A DNA stretch of 64,000 nucleotides, taken from Thalassobius sp002708925 (GTDB lineage: Bacteria > Pseudomonadota > Alphaproteobacteria > Rhodobacterales > Rhodobacteraceae). The stretch spans positions 496,001 to 560,000 of the forward strand of contig NZ_JBNAGJ010000001.1 of the NCBI RefSeq assembly GCF_049803795.1, read 5' to 3'. The translations under genes and the position numbers were made by a program. How positions within the stretch are numbered: the first letter of the stretch is position 1; each line of letters starts with the position of its first letter. The notes under the pieces are model-generated. The model was given only the letters and a program-made list of their open reading frames with translations. It had not been told where the DNA came from and made no database searches. Positions 26,542-34,427 of this stretch are shown piece by piece.

Positions 26542-26850
26542 ATACGCTTGCCCTTCGATGCGTTGCCCGCTTCCTTTACCCCAAGCCGCGCCCGTGTGCC
26601 AGCCCGCAACTCTTCCCAAAAAGAGCGCGCTGCCGCGCGCACAGGTTTACGTGATCCTCGCCTCCGGCTGCGGTCCCGCCGTGTGCCAACATGTGACGTG
26701 CCTGCTCACCCGGTTCTTTCTTTGCTCTGACAATACTCCGGGGGTTTGGGGGCTGGCCCCCAAATTATCGGGGGATACTTTCCGCATCTTCTGGTCTTTT
26801 GCGAATGCCGCAGTATCTTCGCCATAGGTTGCAAGCAGGGGAGCAGGAGC
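26542..26850. other. Divergent intergenic region (309 nt) containing repeat copy C
   Basis: The region separates metG (minus) from the aldo/keto reductase gene (plus). I see no credible gene. It contains the intergenic repeat copy C at 26714-26764 in minus orientation. That is odd, since the other copies lie at gene 3' ends and this one lies between two 5' ends. Promoters of both genes must lie on either side of it. Confidence 0.5.
26714..26764 (-). repeat. Intergenic repeat copy C (hairpin plus 21-nt motif)
   Basis: On the minus strand an 8-bp stem TTTGGGGG / CCCCCAAA (26745-26752 with 26757-26764) is followed by CCCCCG and then GAGTATT, six bases, GCAAAGAA (26738 down to 26718). This is the same order as copies A and B. 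It sits between two divergent genes, so it may mark the 3' end of a gene since lost. Confidence 0.65.
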
Positions 26851-27885
26851 ATGAAAACCAACCCATTGGGCCGGACGGGGCTGCACGTGTCGCAATTGTG
26901 CCTGGGCACGATGACCTTTGGCACGCAGACTTCGCAGGCAGAGGGCCATGCGCAGATGGACATGGCGCTGGCACGCGGGATCAACTTTGTGGACACGGCC
27001 GAGATGTATCCGGTGAATCCGGTGTCCAGGGAAACCATCGGGCGGACCGAGGAAATTCTGGGCAATTGGCACCGCGCCAACCCGTCGCGCCGCGGAGAGT
27101 ATATCCTGGCCACCAAACATTCGGGCGAGGGCTTGCAGGCCGTGCGGGATGGGGCGCCGATCAGTTCGGCCACGATCGAGGGCTCTCTGAAGCGGCTTCA
27201 GACCGATTACATCGACCTCTATCAATTTCACTGGCCGAACCGGGGCAGCTATATGTTCCGCAAGAATTGGCGCTACGATCCTTCATCGCAGAGCCGGGCC
27301 GAGACCATTGCGCATATGGAGGACGCGCTGGGCGCGCTGCAAAAGCAGGTTGAAAAGGGCAACATCCGGCATTTCGGCCTGTCGAACGAGAGCGCCTGGG
27401 GCTGCTCTATGTGGGCGATGATGGCGGAAAAGACGGGCGGGCCGCGGGTGGCCTCGGTGCAGAATGAATATTCGCTGCTGTGCCGTCTGTTCGATACCGA
27501 CCTGGCCGAGGTTGCCGCCAACGAGGATATCGGACTGCTGTCCTATTCGCCTCTGGCGGTGGGGCTTTTGACCGGGAAATATCAGGGGCAGGCAGTGCCC
27601 GAGGGCTCGCGGATGTCATTGGTGCCCGAATTGGGCGGGCGGATGACGGACCGGGTGCGGCCGGCTGTGGATGCCTACCTGGCGGTGGCGGCGCGGTATG
27701 GGCTGGACCCGGTGCATATGGCGCTGGCCTGGTGCTGCAAACGTCCGTTCATGACCTCGGTGATTTTCGGCGCGACAACGCTGGCGCAGCTAGAGCACGC
27801 GCTGGAGGCGGCGGATCTGGAACTGTCCGATGAGGTCATGAAAGAACTGGATGCCGCGCACAAAGCCCATCCAATGCCGTTTTGA
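26851..27885 (+). CDS. Aldo/keto reductase (Tas-like)
   Basis: NADP(H)-dependent oxidoreductase of unknown substrate. The 344-aa protein starts MKTNPLGRTGLHVSQLCLGTMTFG and has the AKR catalytic tetrad in place: Asp in NFVDTAEMYPVN, Tyr in the same motif, Lys in LATKHSG, and His in YQFHWPN. GLSNESAWG and the C-terminal NADP site (FGATTLAQLEHAL) follow. It resembles E. coli Tas. GGAGCAGGAGC before the ATG and the conserved start fix 26851. A small lipoprotein gene overlaps its stop by one base. Confidence 0.92.
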   Translation: MKTNPLGRTGLHVSQLCLGTMTFGTQTSQAEGHAQMDMALARGINFVDTAEMYPVNPVSRETIGRTEEILGNWHRANPSRRGEYILATKHSGEGLQAVRDGAPISSATIEGSLKRLQTDYIDLYQFHWPNRGSYMFRKNWRYDPSSQSRAETIAHMEDALGALQKQVEKGNIRHFGLSNESAWGCSMWAMMAEKTGGPRVASVQNEYSLLCRLFDTDLAEVAANEDIGLLSYSPLAVGLLTGKYQGQAVPEGSRMSLVPELGGRMTDRVRPAVDAYLAVAARYGLDPVHMALAWCCKRPFMTSVIFGATTLAQLEHALEAADLELSDEVMKELDAAHKAHPMPF

Positions 27886-28202
27886 TGCGGCGTTTCGGGG
27901 TTTTGCTTGTCGGGCTGGCGCTGAGCGGGTGCCAGCCGCGCGATCCGCAGCTGCCCCGGCCCGATCCGGCCGCGCAGGCGGCCTGTGCAGCGCGGGGCGG
28001 AACCTATGGGCGCGGCGGGCTTTCCCCGGATTTCCTGTGTTTTGTGCCCACGCCGGATGCGGGGAAATCCTGCTCGGGGGCCTTGGATTGCACGGGGGCG
28101 TGCCTGGCCGGCAGCCGCACATGTTCAAAGATCACGCCGAAATTTGGCTGCTATGGGGTTCTGGACGGGCAGGGCCAGGCGCTGGAAATCTGCGTGGACT
28201 AA
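27885..28202 (+). CDS. Small cysteine-rich lipoprotein of unknown function
   Basis: The 105-aa product begins MRRFGVLLVGLALSGC, a short signal peptide with a lipobox (LSGC, lipidated C16). The mature part contains seven further cysteines (in AACAARGG, FLCF, KSCSG, DCTGACL, TCSK, FGCYG and EICVD), consistent with disulphides in the periplasm. I recognise no named domain. The ATG shares its A with the TGA of the aldo/keto reductase (TGATG), so translation is coupled. Function unknown. Confidence 0.7.
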   Translation: MRRFGVLLVGLALSGCQPRDPQLPRPDPAAQAACAARGGTYGRGGLSPDFLCFVPTPDAGKSCSGALDCTGACLAGSRTCSKITPKFGCYGVLDGQGQALEICVD

Positions 28203-28232
28203 GCCGCTCTGCCCCCCCTGAAAGGAGACCCA

Positions 28233-29132
28233 ATGGCCTGGATCGTGATCTCTGTCGTGGCGGCGGCGTTTCAGACGCTGCGCTTTATGCTGCAAAAGAT
28301 GCTGGCGGGCGGCACGCTCAGCGCCGGGGGGGCGACGCTGGCGCGGTTTCTGTATTCGGCGCCTTTTGTGGTGACGGCGGCGGGCGCCTATATCTGGCTG
28401 AGCGGGCAGGGCGTGCCGCAGCTGGGCCCGGTTTTCCTTCCCTATGCCTTGTTGGGGGCTCTGGCGCAGGTGCTGGCCACCTGGTGCGTGGTGGCGCTGT
28501 TTGCCGAACGGAATTTCGCGGTGGGCATCACCTTTAAGAAAACCGAGGTGGTGCAGACCGCGCTGGTGGGGTTCATTGTGCTGGGCGATCGGGTCAGCAC
28601 CGGCGGGATGGTGGCCATTCTGCTGGGGCTGGTGGGGGTGCTGATCTTGTCCGATCGCAAGGGGCAGGACGGCGCGGGCCAGCACCGTTTTATCAACAAA
28701 AGCGCCGGGCTGGGGCTGCTGTCGGGGGCGTTTTTCGCGGTTTCGGCGGTGATGTATCGCGGGGCGACATTGCAGGTGGGCAGTGACGATCCGCTGATGC
28801 GGGCGCTGGTGGCGCTGGCGCTGGTCACGCTGTCTCAGGCGCTGGGGCTGACGGGCTGGCTGCTGTGGCGCGAGCCGGGGCAGATGGGGCGTGTGCTGGC
28901 ATCCTGGCGCACCTCGGTCTGGATGGGACTGAGCGGGCTGGGCGGTTCGCTTGGCTGGTTCACCGCCTTCACGTTGATGAATGCCGCCTATGTCTTTGCG
29001 GTGGGGCAGGTCGAGGTGATCTTCTCGATTGCGGCCTCGGTGCTGTTCTTCAAAGAGCGGATCACCCGGCGCGAGGCCGCCGGGATCGCGCTGATCAGTG
29101 CGTCCGTCCTGTCATTGGTCCTACTCCTTTGA
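28233..29132 (+). CDS. EamA/DMT family transporter
   Basis: Inner-membrane carrier of the drug/metabolite transporter superfamily. The 299-aa protein is hydrophobic throughout with about ten predicted TM helices in two EamA-type halves (a first half ending near LVGVLILSDRKG, and a second ending SVLFFKERITRREAAGIALISASVLSLVLLL). The substrate is unknown. AAAGGAG precedes the ATG. It lies 30 nt after the lipoprotein gene and probably shares its transcript. Its 3' end overlaps the convergent Nudix gene by 38 nt. Confidence 0.9.
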   Translation: MAWIVISVVAAAFQTLRFMLQKMLAGGTLSAGGATLARFLYSAPFVVTAAGAYIWLSGQGVPQLGPVFLPYALLGALAQVLATWCVVALFAERNFAVGITFKKTEVVQTALVGFIVLGDRVSTGGMVAILLGLVGVLILSDRKGQDGAGQHRFINKSAGLGLLSGAFFAVSAVMYRGATLQVGSDDPLMRALVALALVTLSQALGLTGWLLWREPGQMGRVLASWRTSVWMGLSGLGGSLGWFTAFTLMNAAYVFAVGQVEVIFSIAASVLFFKERITRREAAGIALISASVLSLVLLL

Positions 29133-29802
29133 GGCGCAGGAACAGGTTGGCCTCTTCGTTGTTCTTGAAATAGGGGACGGATGCGGGGGCGCTCAGGTCA
29201 TGGGCGCGTTTGGCGACCTCGGCCAGGACCACCTCGGTGATGAAGGGCAGGTCGAACTCGCGCACCTTGGGCAGCGGTATCCACTGCAGGTGGGACAGCT
29301 CATCACAGGCGGCCGAGAAATCGTCCAGGTCGCTGGCGATCTCATCGGCATCAATCATGAAGAACCGCGCGTCAAACCGGCGCGGCCGGCCCGGAGGCGT
29401 GATCGCCCGGAACACGAATTGCAGCGGATGGGCTGCGGGCAGATAGCCGGTGGCCGCAAAGCTGGCCCAATCGGCGGGCGGGTCCATGTCCCACGCGCCT
29501 TTCTGCCCCAGGATCAGGCCGGTTTCCTCCCACAGCTCGCGGATGGCGGCGACGGACAGGGCATGGGTCAGATCCTGCGCGGTGTCCTCTTGCAGACGTT
29601 CCCGGCAGATCTGCGGCATCTGCGAGGCCAGCGGGATGTCCGCGTCCTCGGCATCCACGGCCCCGCCGGGAAAGACGAATTTGTTGGGCATAAAGGCCGC
29701 CTTGGCCCCGCGCTGGCCCATCAGCACATGCGGATCGTTCAGCCGGTCCCGCAGCACGATCACCGTCGCCGCGTTGCGCAGCGCTGTCTTGTCTATGGTC
29801 AT
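29095..29802 (-). CDS. Nudix hydrolase
   Basis: The 235-aa protein is a Nudix-fold pyrophosphohydrolase with a split Nudix box: FVFPGGAVDAEDADIP near residues 42-57 supplies the glycine part, and AAIRELWEETGLIL near residues 86-99 supplies the metal-binding REUxEExGU part, with about 30 residues inserted between, as in the NUDT19/RppH-distant group seen in alphaproteobacteria. Substrate unknown; a nucleoside-diphosphate or CoA derivative is likely for the group. The last 38 nt overlap the EamA gene tail to tail. Confidence 0.9.
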   Translation of the reverse strand: MTIDKTALRNAATVIVLRDRLNDPHVLMGQRGAKAAFMPNKFVFPGGAVDAEDADIPLASQMPQICRERLQEDTAQDLTHALSVAAIRELWEETGLILGQKGAWDMDPPADWASFAATGYLPAAHPLQFVFRAITPPGRPRRFDARFFMIDADEIASDLDDFSAACDELSHLQWIPLPKVREFDLPFITEVVLAEVAKRAHDLSAPASVPYFKNNEEANLFLRLKGVGPMTGRTH

Positions 29803-29823
29803 ATTGCCTCCCTCTCAGAGAGA

Positions 29824-30210
29824 TCAGACCGATTTGCCGAACCCGTACATCCCACGCGCCCATTGGTAACCGATCATCGCCCCCTTCAATCGAGGCAGAA
29901 GGTAGAGCGACAATGCAACCGTGCCAATAGTGAAGATGGTAAACAGCACCAGCGGCTCGGGGCGCCAGGTTTCGAACACCAGCAGCAGCAGCGGGGCCAT
30001 CAGGTGGCCGACGATCAGGATCGTCAGATAGGCCGGGCCGTCATCGGCGCGGTGGTGGTGAAACTCTTCCTTGCAGACCGGGCAGGATTTGCGCACGGAC
30101 AGATAGCCCTTGAGCAACGGCCCATTGCCGCAAGATGGACATTTACGTTTCCAGCCGTGCATCAGCGCCGGCATGGTTTCGCGCGGTTCAGCGTGAATGG
30201 TTTCGGACAT
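29824..30210 (-). CDS. DUF983 family membrane protein
   Basis: The 128-aa product has an N-terminal zinc-ribbon-like part (CPSCGNGPLLKGYLSVRKSCPVC, two CPxC pairs), the DUF983 signature HHHRADDGPAYLTILIVGHL, and two TM helices. Family members occur near haem and cytochrome oxidase biogenesis genes in some alphaproteobacteria, but no such link is visible here. ATG 30210 fits the family length; a longer in-frame extension to 30537 has no support. It lies 21 nt before the Nudix gene on the same strand. Confidence 0.87.
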   Translation of the reverse strand: MSETIHAEPRETMPALMHGWKRKCPSCGNGPLLKGYLSVRKSCPVCKEEFHHHRADDGPAYLTILIVGHLMAPLLLLVFETWRPEPLVLFTIFTIGTVALSLYLLPRLKGAMIGYQWARGMYGFGKSV

Positions 30211-30448
30211 GGTTCCCTCGCATTTCCCTAAGCCGAGGAAACTGGGGTATCGGCGCATGAATAAAAAGCCCGCGCATTGTCCTTGCGTCCCGATGTCGCA
30301 AATTCCGCCGGGGGCTGTGATCACGGCTGCGTGAGGAATGCCGTTTTTTGCGACAGCAGCCGACGGAAACCCCGATCCGGCGCGTTTAGCTCTCAGAAAA
30401 CGGGGCAAGACCCGGTTTCCAGAGCAAACAAAAACGGAGAACACGCAA

Positions 30449-31015
30449 ATGAAACGCGCCATTCTGATTTCGACCATCGCCGCCGTCACTCTGACCGCAG
30501 GGGCCGGTGCTGCGCTGGCCTTTGGCAAGGATCGCATGGGCGGTCATCATATGGGCCCGCGCGGACAGATGTTCCAGTTCGAAGAGGTCGATGCGAACAG
30601 CGACGGCAAGATCACCCAAGACGAGATCGCCGCTCATTTCAAGGCCAAGTTCGATGCGGCCGACACCGATAAGGACGGCACCCTGAGCGCCGAGGAAATG
30701 ACCGCCCAGATGCAGGCTCAACAGGCCGAGCGCATGGGCAAACGCGCCAAGCACATGATCGTGGACCGCGATGCCAATGACGACGGCAAGCTGAGCTTCG
30801 AGGAAATGCAGCCCAAGAAACAGGGCAAGATGTTCGACCGGCTGGACCGCGACGGTGACGGTGCCATCTCGGCCGAGGAATTCGCCCAGATGCAGGACCG
30901 CATGGAAAAACGCGGCTTCGGCCCCGGCGGCCATGGCGAAGGCAAACGGATGATGGGCCAGGGTATGGGCAACGGCATGGGCAACGGCGATTGCCAGAAC
31001 AAACCGCGCCAATAA
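30449..31015 (+). CDS. Periplasmic EF-hand calcium-binding protein
   Basis: The 188-aa product has a Sec signal peptide (MKRAILISTIAAVTLTAGAGAALA) and four EF-hand loops with intact Asp/Asn ligands: DANSDGKITQDE, DTDKDGTLSAEE, DANDDGKLSFEE and DRDGDGAISAEE. The C-terminal tail is rich in Met, Gly and His (GPGGHGEGKRMMGQGMGNGMGNG), which could bind transition metals. It heads a run with the sigma, anti-sigma and metal-sensor genes, so it is probably the target or buffering partner of that response. The start fits the signal peptide. Confidence 0.9.
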   Translation: MKRAILISTIAAVTLTAGAGAALAFGKDRMGGHHMGPRGQMFQFEEVDANSDGKITQDEIAAHFKAKFDAADTDKDGTLSAEEMTAQMQAQQAERMGKRAKHMIVDRDANDDGKLSFEEMQPKKQGKMFDRLDRDGDGAISAEEFAQMQDRMEKRGFGPGGHGEGKRMMGQGMGNGMGNGDCQNKPRQ

Positions 31016-31042
31016 CCCGCTGATCCGCTGAAACAAAGGCGT

Positions 31043-31058
31043 CGGGCAGGCTTGCCCG
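31043..31058 (+). promoter_or_regulatory. Small hairpin between EF-hand and sigma genes
   Basis: CGGGCA-GGCT-TGCCCG is a perfect 6-bp stem with a 4-nt loop in the 74-nt gap. No T-run follows, so it is more likely a transcript-processing or attenuating element than a terminator. Confidence 0.3.
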
Positions 31059-31089
31059 GCGCGCGCCGAAAGGATACGGCAAAAGGACG

Positions 31090-31674
31090 ATGACGATGCC
31101 CTTTGATGCCTTTGCGGATGTGTCTGACGAGGCGCTGTTGGTGCTCTATGCCAATGGCGACAGCGAGGCCGCGCGCGCGCTGAACGTGCGCCTGACCCCG
31201 CGCGCCTTCGGCCAGGCCAACCGGATGCTGGCAGACCGTGCCGAGGCCGAGGACGTCGCCCAGGAGGCCATGCTGCGCCTGTGGAAAATCGCGCCCGACT
31301 GGCGTCAGGGCGAGGCCAAGGTGACGACGTGGCTCTATCGGGTGGTGGCCAATCTATGCACCGACCGGCTGCGCAAACAGCGCGCTGTCGATCTGGATGC
31401 CGTGCCTGAACCCGAGGACGACCGCGAGGATGCTGCTGGCGCCTTGCAGCAGAAGGCCCGGATGGCCGCGTTACAAGGCGCCCTGGCGGAATTGCCGGAC
31501 CGGCAGCGCCTGGCAGTCAGCCTGCGCCACATCGAAGGTCTGGCGAACCCGGAAATCGCCGAGATCATGGAGATCAGCACAGAGGCGGTCGAAAGCCTGA
31601 CCGCACGGGGAAAACGGGCTCTGACGGCCATTTTGGCCGGACGACGCGAGGAATTGGGGTATACAGATGACTGA
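31090..31674 (+). CDS. ECF-type RNA polymerase sigma factor
   Basis: The 194-aa protein has sigma region 2 (ANRMLADRAEAEDVAQEAMLRLWKIAPDWRQG and VTTWLYRVVANLCTDRLRKQ) and region 4 (LAELPDRQRLAVSLRHIEGLANPEIAEIMEISTEAVESLTARGKRAL), with no region 1 or 3, as expected for an extracytoplasmic-function sigma factor. Its stop overlaps the probable anti-sigma gene by 8 nt, the usual coupling of such pairs. The signal is likely a cation or envelope state sensed by the CnrX-like protein two genes on. Confidence 0.93.
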   Translation: MTMPFDAFADVSDEALLVLYANGDSEAARALNVRLTPRAFGQANRMLADRAEAEDVAQEAMLRLWKIAPDWRQGEAKVTTWLYRVVANLCTDRLRKQRAVDLDAVPEPEDDREDAAGALQQKARMAALQGALAELPDRQRLAVSLRHIEGLANPEIAEIMEISTEAVESLTARGKRALTAILAGRREELGYTDD

Positions 31675-32059
31675 GATGGATAAGAAAACCCAGCATAATG
31701 ACGGCTTCGATCTGGACGATCTGTTCGCCCAGGCGCGCGCGCAGGATGCCATGCCCTCGGCTGATTTCATGCAGCAGGTGCTGGACGATGCCCTGGCCGC
31801 GCAGCCCGGCCCCGTTGTGGTGGGCCCCGTTGTGGTGGCTCGGGGGCGTCGGGGCGGGCGGTTGCGGCAGTTCCTGAACGCGGTGGGCGGCTGGCCTGCG
31901 ATGGCCGGGCTGGCCACGGCCGGGGTGGCGGGGCTGTGGATCGGGGTGAACCCGCCCGACACGCTGGCCACGACGGCGGAAACCTTTCTGGGGGCGGAAA
32001 CCGATCTTTATCTGGTGGATCTGATGCCCGGCTACGATTTCACACTGGCAGAGGGATAA
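31667..32059 (+). CDS. Probable membrane-anchored anti-sigma factor
   Basis: The 130-aa product has a cytoplasmic N-terminus of about 80 residues with an acidic helix (FDLDDLFAQARAQDAMPSADFMQQVLDDAL) and a single TM helix (MAGLATAGVAGLWIGV), then a short periplasmic tail. I recognise no named domain. Position (8-nt overlap with the sigma gene, 3 nt before the metal-sensor gene) and topology suggest an anti-sigma factor of the CnrY type. That function is inference. Confidence 0.6.
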   Translation: MTEMDKKTQHNDGFDLDDLFAQARAQDAMPSADFMQQVLDDALAAQPGPVVVGPVVVARGRRGGRLRQFLNAVGGWPAMAGLATAGVAGLWIGVNPPDTLATTAETFLGAETDLYLVDLMPGYDFTLAEG

Positions 32060-32062
32060 GGC

Positions 32063-32584
32063 ATGACGAACACAACCCAACCCCCTGAAAAGAAAAACGG
32101 AATGCGCGTCTGGCTGAAGGTGGTGCTGTTTACCTCGCTGGCGTTGAACCTGGCGGTGGCCGGTCTGGTGATCGGCGCGGCGGTCAAATACGGGCCGCGT
32201 GACGGAGGGCGCGATGGGCGGCACCCGCCCCGTCTGGAGCGGATCGTGGGGCCCTATACCCATGCGCTTAGCCATGCGGATAAACGCGCGATCGGTGCGC
32301 GTCTGCGCGCCGAATACCGGGACAACCGCCCCAGCCGCGAACAGATTCGCGCCGAATTCTCGACCGTTTTGCAGGCGCTGCGGGCGCGGCCCTACGATGC
32401 GCAGCAGGTCGAGGCGATCTTGATGCGGCAGATGCAGGCGGGGGCCGAACGTCAGGAACTGGGGCAGCGGCTGCTGATCGAGCGCCTGTCCGCGATGTCC
32501 GATGCCGAGCGTGCCGCCTATGCGGACCGGCTGGAGGACGGGCTGAAACGCCACGGGCCGCCCGGCCCCTCCAAGCGGAATTAA
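32063..32584 (+). CDS. Periplasmic heavy-metal sensor (CnrX/Metal_resist-like)
   Basis: The 173-aa product has one N-terminal TM helix (VWLKVVLFTSLALNLAVAGLVIGAAV) and a long periplasmic helical hairpin (THALSHADKRAIGARLRAEYRD ... FSTVLQALRARPYDAQQVEAILMRQMQAGAERQELGQRLLIERLSAMSDAERAAYADRLEDGL) that fits the CnrX/ZraP-type metal-resistance family. His residues in HPPRLE and THALSH could be ligands. It closes the EF-hand/sigma/anti-sigma run and is followed by a strong terminator. Confidence 0.82.
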   Translation: MTNTTQPPEKKNGMRVWLKVVLFTSLALNLAVAGLVIGAAVKYGPRDGGRDGRHPPRLERIVGPYTHALSHADKRAIGARLRAEYRDNRPSREQIRAEFSTVLQALRARPYDAQQVEAILMRQMQAGAERQELGQRLLIERLSAMSDAERAAYADRLEDGLKRHGPPGPSKRN

Positions 32585-32601
32585 CGAAGAGAGCAGCCCC
32601 T

Positions 32602-32626
32602 CAGCCCTTCGGGGCTGTTTCTCTTT
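32602..32626 (+). terminator. Rho-independent terminator of the sigma/metal-sensor operon
   Basis: CAGCCC (32602-32607), loop TTCG, GGGCTG (32612-32617), then TTTCTCTTT. A 6-bp GC-rich stem with a stable UUCG tetraloop and a T-rich tail lies 17 nt after the metal-sensor stop. Confidence 0.9.
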
Positions 32627-34026
32627 CAGGCGGCGCGGCCGACTTGATTGCGCCCGTCGGCCTTGGCGCGATACAGGGCCGCATCCGCGCGATCCAGCAG
32701 GCCAGTGGCGCGGCTTTGAACGTGTTCGGCCCGCCGTGCGGCCGCGCCGGCCGGATCCTCCAGGGCCAGCCCGATACTGATGGTCACGGGCACGGCCCCC
32801 GCATTGCCAGGCAGCGCAACCGGATCCGCGTTGACCGCCCGGCACAGGCGATCGGCCGTCAGCCGGGCCTGGCCGCTGTGCAGGTCGGGCACGGCGATCA
32901 GGAATTCCTCGCCGCCGAACCGGGCCAGCAGATCCCCCGGACGCAATGTGTCGCGCAGGCGGCGGGATACCTCGGCCAGAACGGCATCCCCGGCGCTGTG
33001 CCCATAGGTGTCATTCAGCCGTTTGAAGTGATCCAGATCGGCCAGCATCACCGCCAGCCGCCCCTGCGAGCCCCCGGTGTTTTCGACCAGACGGGCCAGT
33101 TCCGGCAGCGCATAGCGACGATTGTGCAACCCGGTCAGAGGGTCGATCAGCGCCGCGCGCAGCCCGTTTTGCAAGGTTTCATGCAGCTGATCGGAATGGG
33201 CCTTGCGGCGCAGTAGCTGATCCAGGCGGATCGCGGCCTCTTCGGCGTCAAAGGGGCCGGTCATCAGATCATGCGCGCCCAGATCCAGCATTTGCGTGGC
33301 CGGTTCGGCCCGGCTGTCGGGCAGGACCACCAGGAATTTGCAGCGCCGGAAACCCGGCTGGGCCCCCAGCGCGGCCAGCAGGGCAGCACCGAAGTCAGGC
33401 TCTTCCCCCACGCCCGAGGCAATGACGATGGCATCGGGGGGGCGGCCCTGCCCGAAATCCAGCGACAGCGCGCGCGGAGAATGCAGGGAAAACTGATAGG
33501 TCCGCAAATGCTCTAGCCGTTTCATCCAGGTCAGGGCGCGGGCGCTGTCCTCGGATACCAGAGCGATATGCGGCTGATGGCTGAAGCCGGGGGTCTGTTC
33601 GGCAAACCCGGCCGAGGCCCGCGCGCTGGAATGCAGGCGGCGATCCTCGCGGCTGGTGCCGTCCCGCAGCAGGCTGCGCAGACGGGCCAGCAGCACCCGG
33701 TTGTCGATGGCGCGGTGCATGGCGTCATCGGCCCCGGCGGCCAGCGCGGCCAGGCGGCGATCGCGGCTGGGCTGCGTGTCCAGAATGACGACGGGCAGAT
33801 CCCAATGCTGCGGGTCGCGGCGCAGGGCCTGGCACAGGTCGCAGGCGCTCATGTCCGGCAGGCTTGAGGCGATCAGAACCAGATCGGGGCGCTCGATCGG
33901 CAGCAGCGCCAGCGCCGCCCCCCCCGAGGCCGCCTGCGCGACCTCATAATAGGCCGAGCACAGCCGGGCCCGCAAACCGATGCGGTTCGTCGCAATTCCG
34001 TCAATGATCAGAATCTTACCGGGCAT
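32626..34026 (-). CDS. PleD-like diguanylate cyclase with degenerate receiver domains
   Basis: The 466-aa protein has the PleD layout REC-REC-GGDEF. The cyclase domain is intact: ALIDPLTGLHNRRYA, DLDHFKRLNDTYGHSAGD, GGEEF near residue 370, and an inhibitory RxxD site (RPGD) five residues before it. The first receiver starts KILIIDGIATN, with DG instead of DD, and has VLIASSLPDM where PleD has LLDVMMPGM, so the phospho-acceptor Asp is Ala; the switch Lys region reads HRAID instead of TKPID. The second receiver also lacks an acceptor, as in Caulobacter. The domain call is secure; loss of phospho-control is inferred. It is divergent from a DUF3572 gene. Confidence 0.93.
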   Translation of the reverse strand: MPGKILIIDGIATNRIGLRARLCSAYYEVAQAASGGAALALLPIERPDLVLIASSLPDMSACDLCQALRRDPQHWDLPVVILDTQPSRDRRLAALAAGADDAMHRAIDNRVLLARLRSLLRDGTSREDRRLHSSARASAGFAEQTPGFSHQPHIALVSEDSARALTWMKRLEHLRTYQFSLHSPRALSLDFGQGRPPDAIVIASGVGEEPDFGAALLAALGAQPGFRRCKFLVVLPDSRAEPATQMLDLGAHDLMTGPFDAEEAAIRLDQLLRRKAHSDQLHETLQNGLRAALIDPLTGLHNRRYALPELARLVENTGGSQGRLAVMLADLDHFKRLNDTYGHSAGDAVLAEVSRRLRDTLRPGDLLARFGGEEFLIAVPDLHSGQARLTADRLCRAVNADPVALPGNAGAVPVTISIGLALEDPAGAAARRAEHVQSRATGLLDRADAALYRAKADGRNQVGRAA

Positions 34027-34095
34027 AGGGTCCTTGGGTCCAACAGATCATGCAGGTGCATGGTGTGAATTTAGGACTCCTTTATCGGGGAAGAT

Positions 34096-34123
34096 TGGTT
34101 AAGAAAGAGTAACCATTCGTTAA
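34096..34123. promoter_or_regulatory. Dyad and CtrA-like half sites between pleD-like and DUF3572 genes
   Basis: TGGTTA (34096-34101) and TAACCA (34110-34115) form a 6-bp dyad. The same stretch reads TTAA-N7-TAAC (34099-34113), close to the alphaproteobacterial CtrA consensus TTAA-N7-TTAA, with another TTAA at 34120-34123. CtrA control of this divergent promoter is a guess from the motif. Confidence 0.3.
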
Positions 34124-34139
34124 GAGGACGCGCGCCTAC

Positions 34140-34424
34140 ATGACTTTATCGCGGGATTCCGCCGAAACGCTGGCCTTGGAGGCGTTAACCTGGCTGGTCG
34201 GAAATGAAGAGCTGCTACCGGTGTTCCTGGGGGCCAGCGGGGCCGGAATTGACGATCTGAAGGCAGGCGCGGGCGACCCGGCGTTTCTGGGGGCGGTGCT
34301 GGATTTCATCTTGATGGATGACGCCTGGGTGATGGCATTCTGCGATGGGAAGGGCACCCCGTACGAGCATCTGATGCAGGCCCGCGCGGCCTTGCCCGGC
34401 GGGCAGGCGGTCCACTGGACCTGA
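34140..34424 (+). CDS. DUF3572 family protein
   Basis: The 94-aa protein matches DUF3572, small alphaproteobacterial proteins with AETLALEALTWLVGNEELLPVFLGASG at the start, GDPAFLGAVLDFILMDDAWVMAFC in the middle and a short tail. No activity is known. It lies divergently beside the pleD-like gene, an arrangement I recall as common in Rhodobacterales. Its stop is 3 nt from the convergent MarR stop. Confidence 0.88.
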   Translation: MTLSRDSAETLALEALTWLVGNEELLPVFLGASGAGIDDLKAGAGDPAFLGAVLDFILMDDAWVMAFCDGKGTPYEHLMQARAALPGGQAVHWT

Positions 34425-34427
34425 GGG

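Noticed and set aside
30364..30395. An EcfG-type promoter (GGAAC-N16-CGTT) before the EF-hand gene.
   Set aside because: GGAAAC and CGTTTA are present but only 12 nt apart, too short for the consensus spacing.
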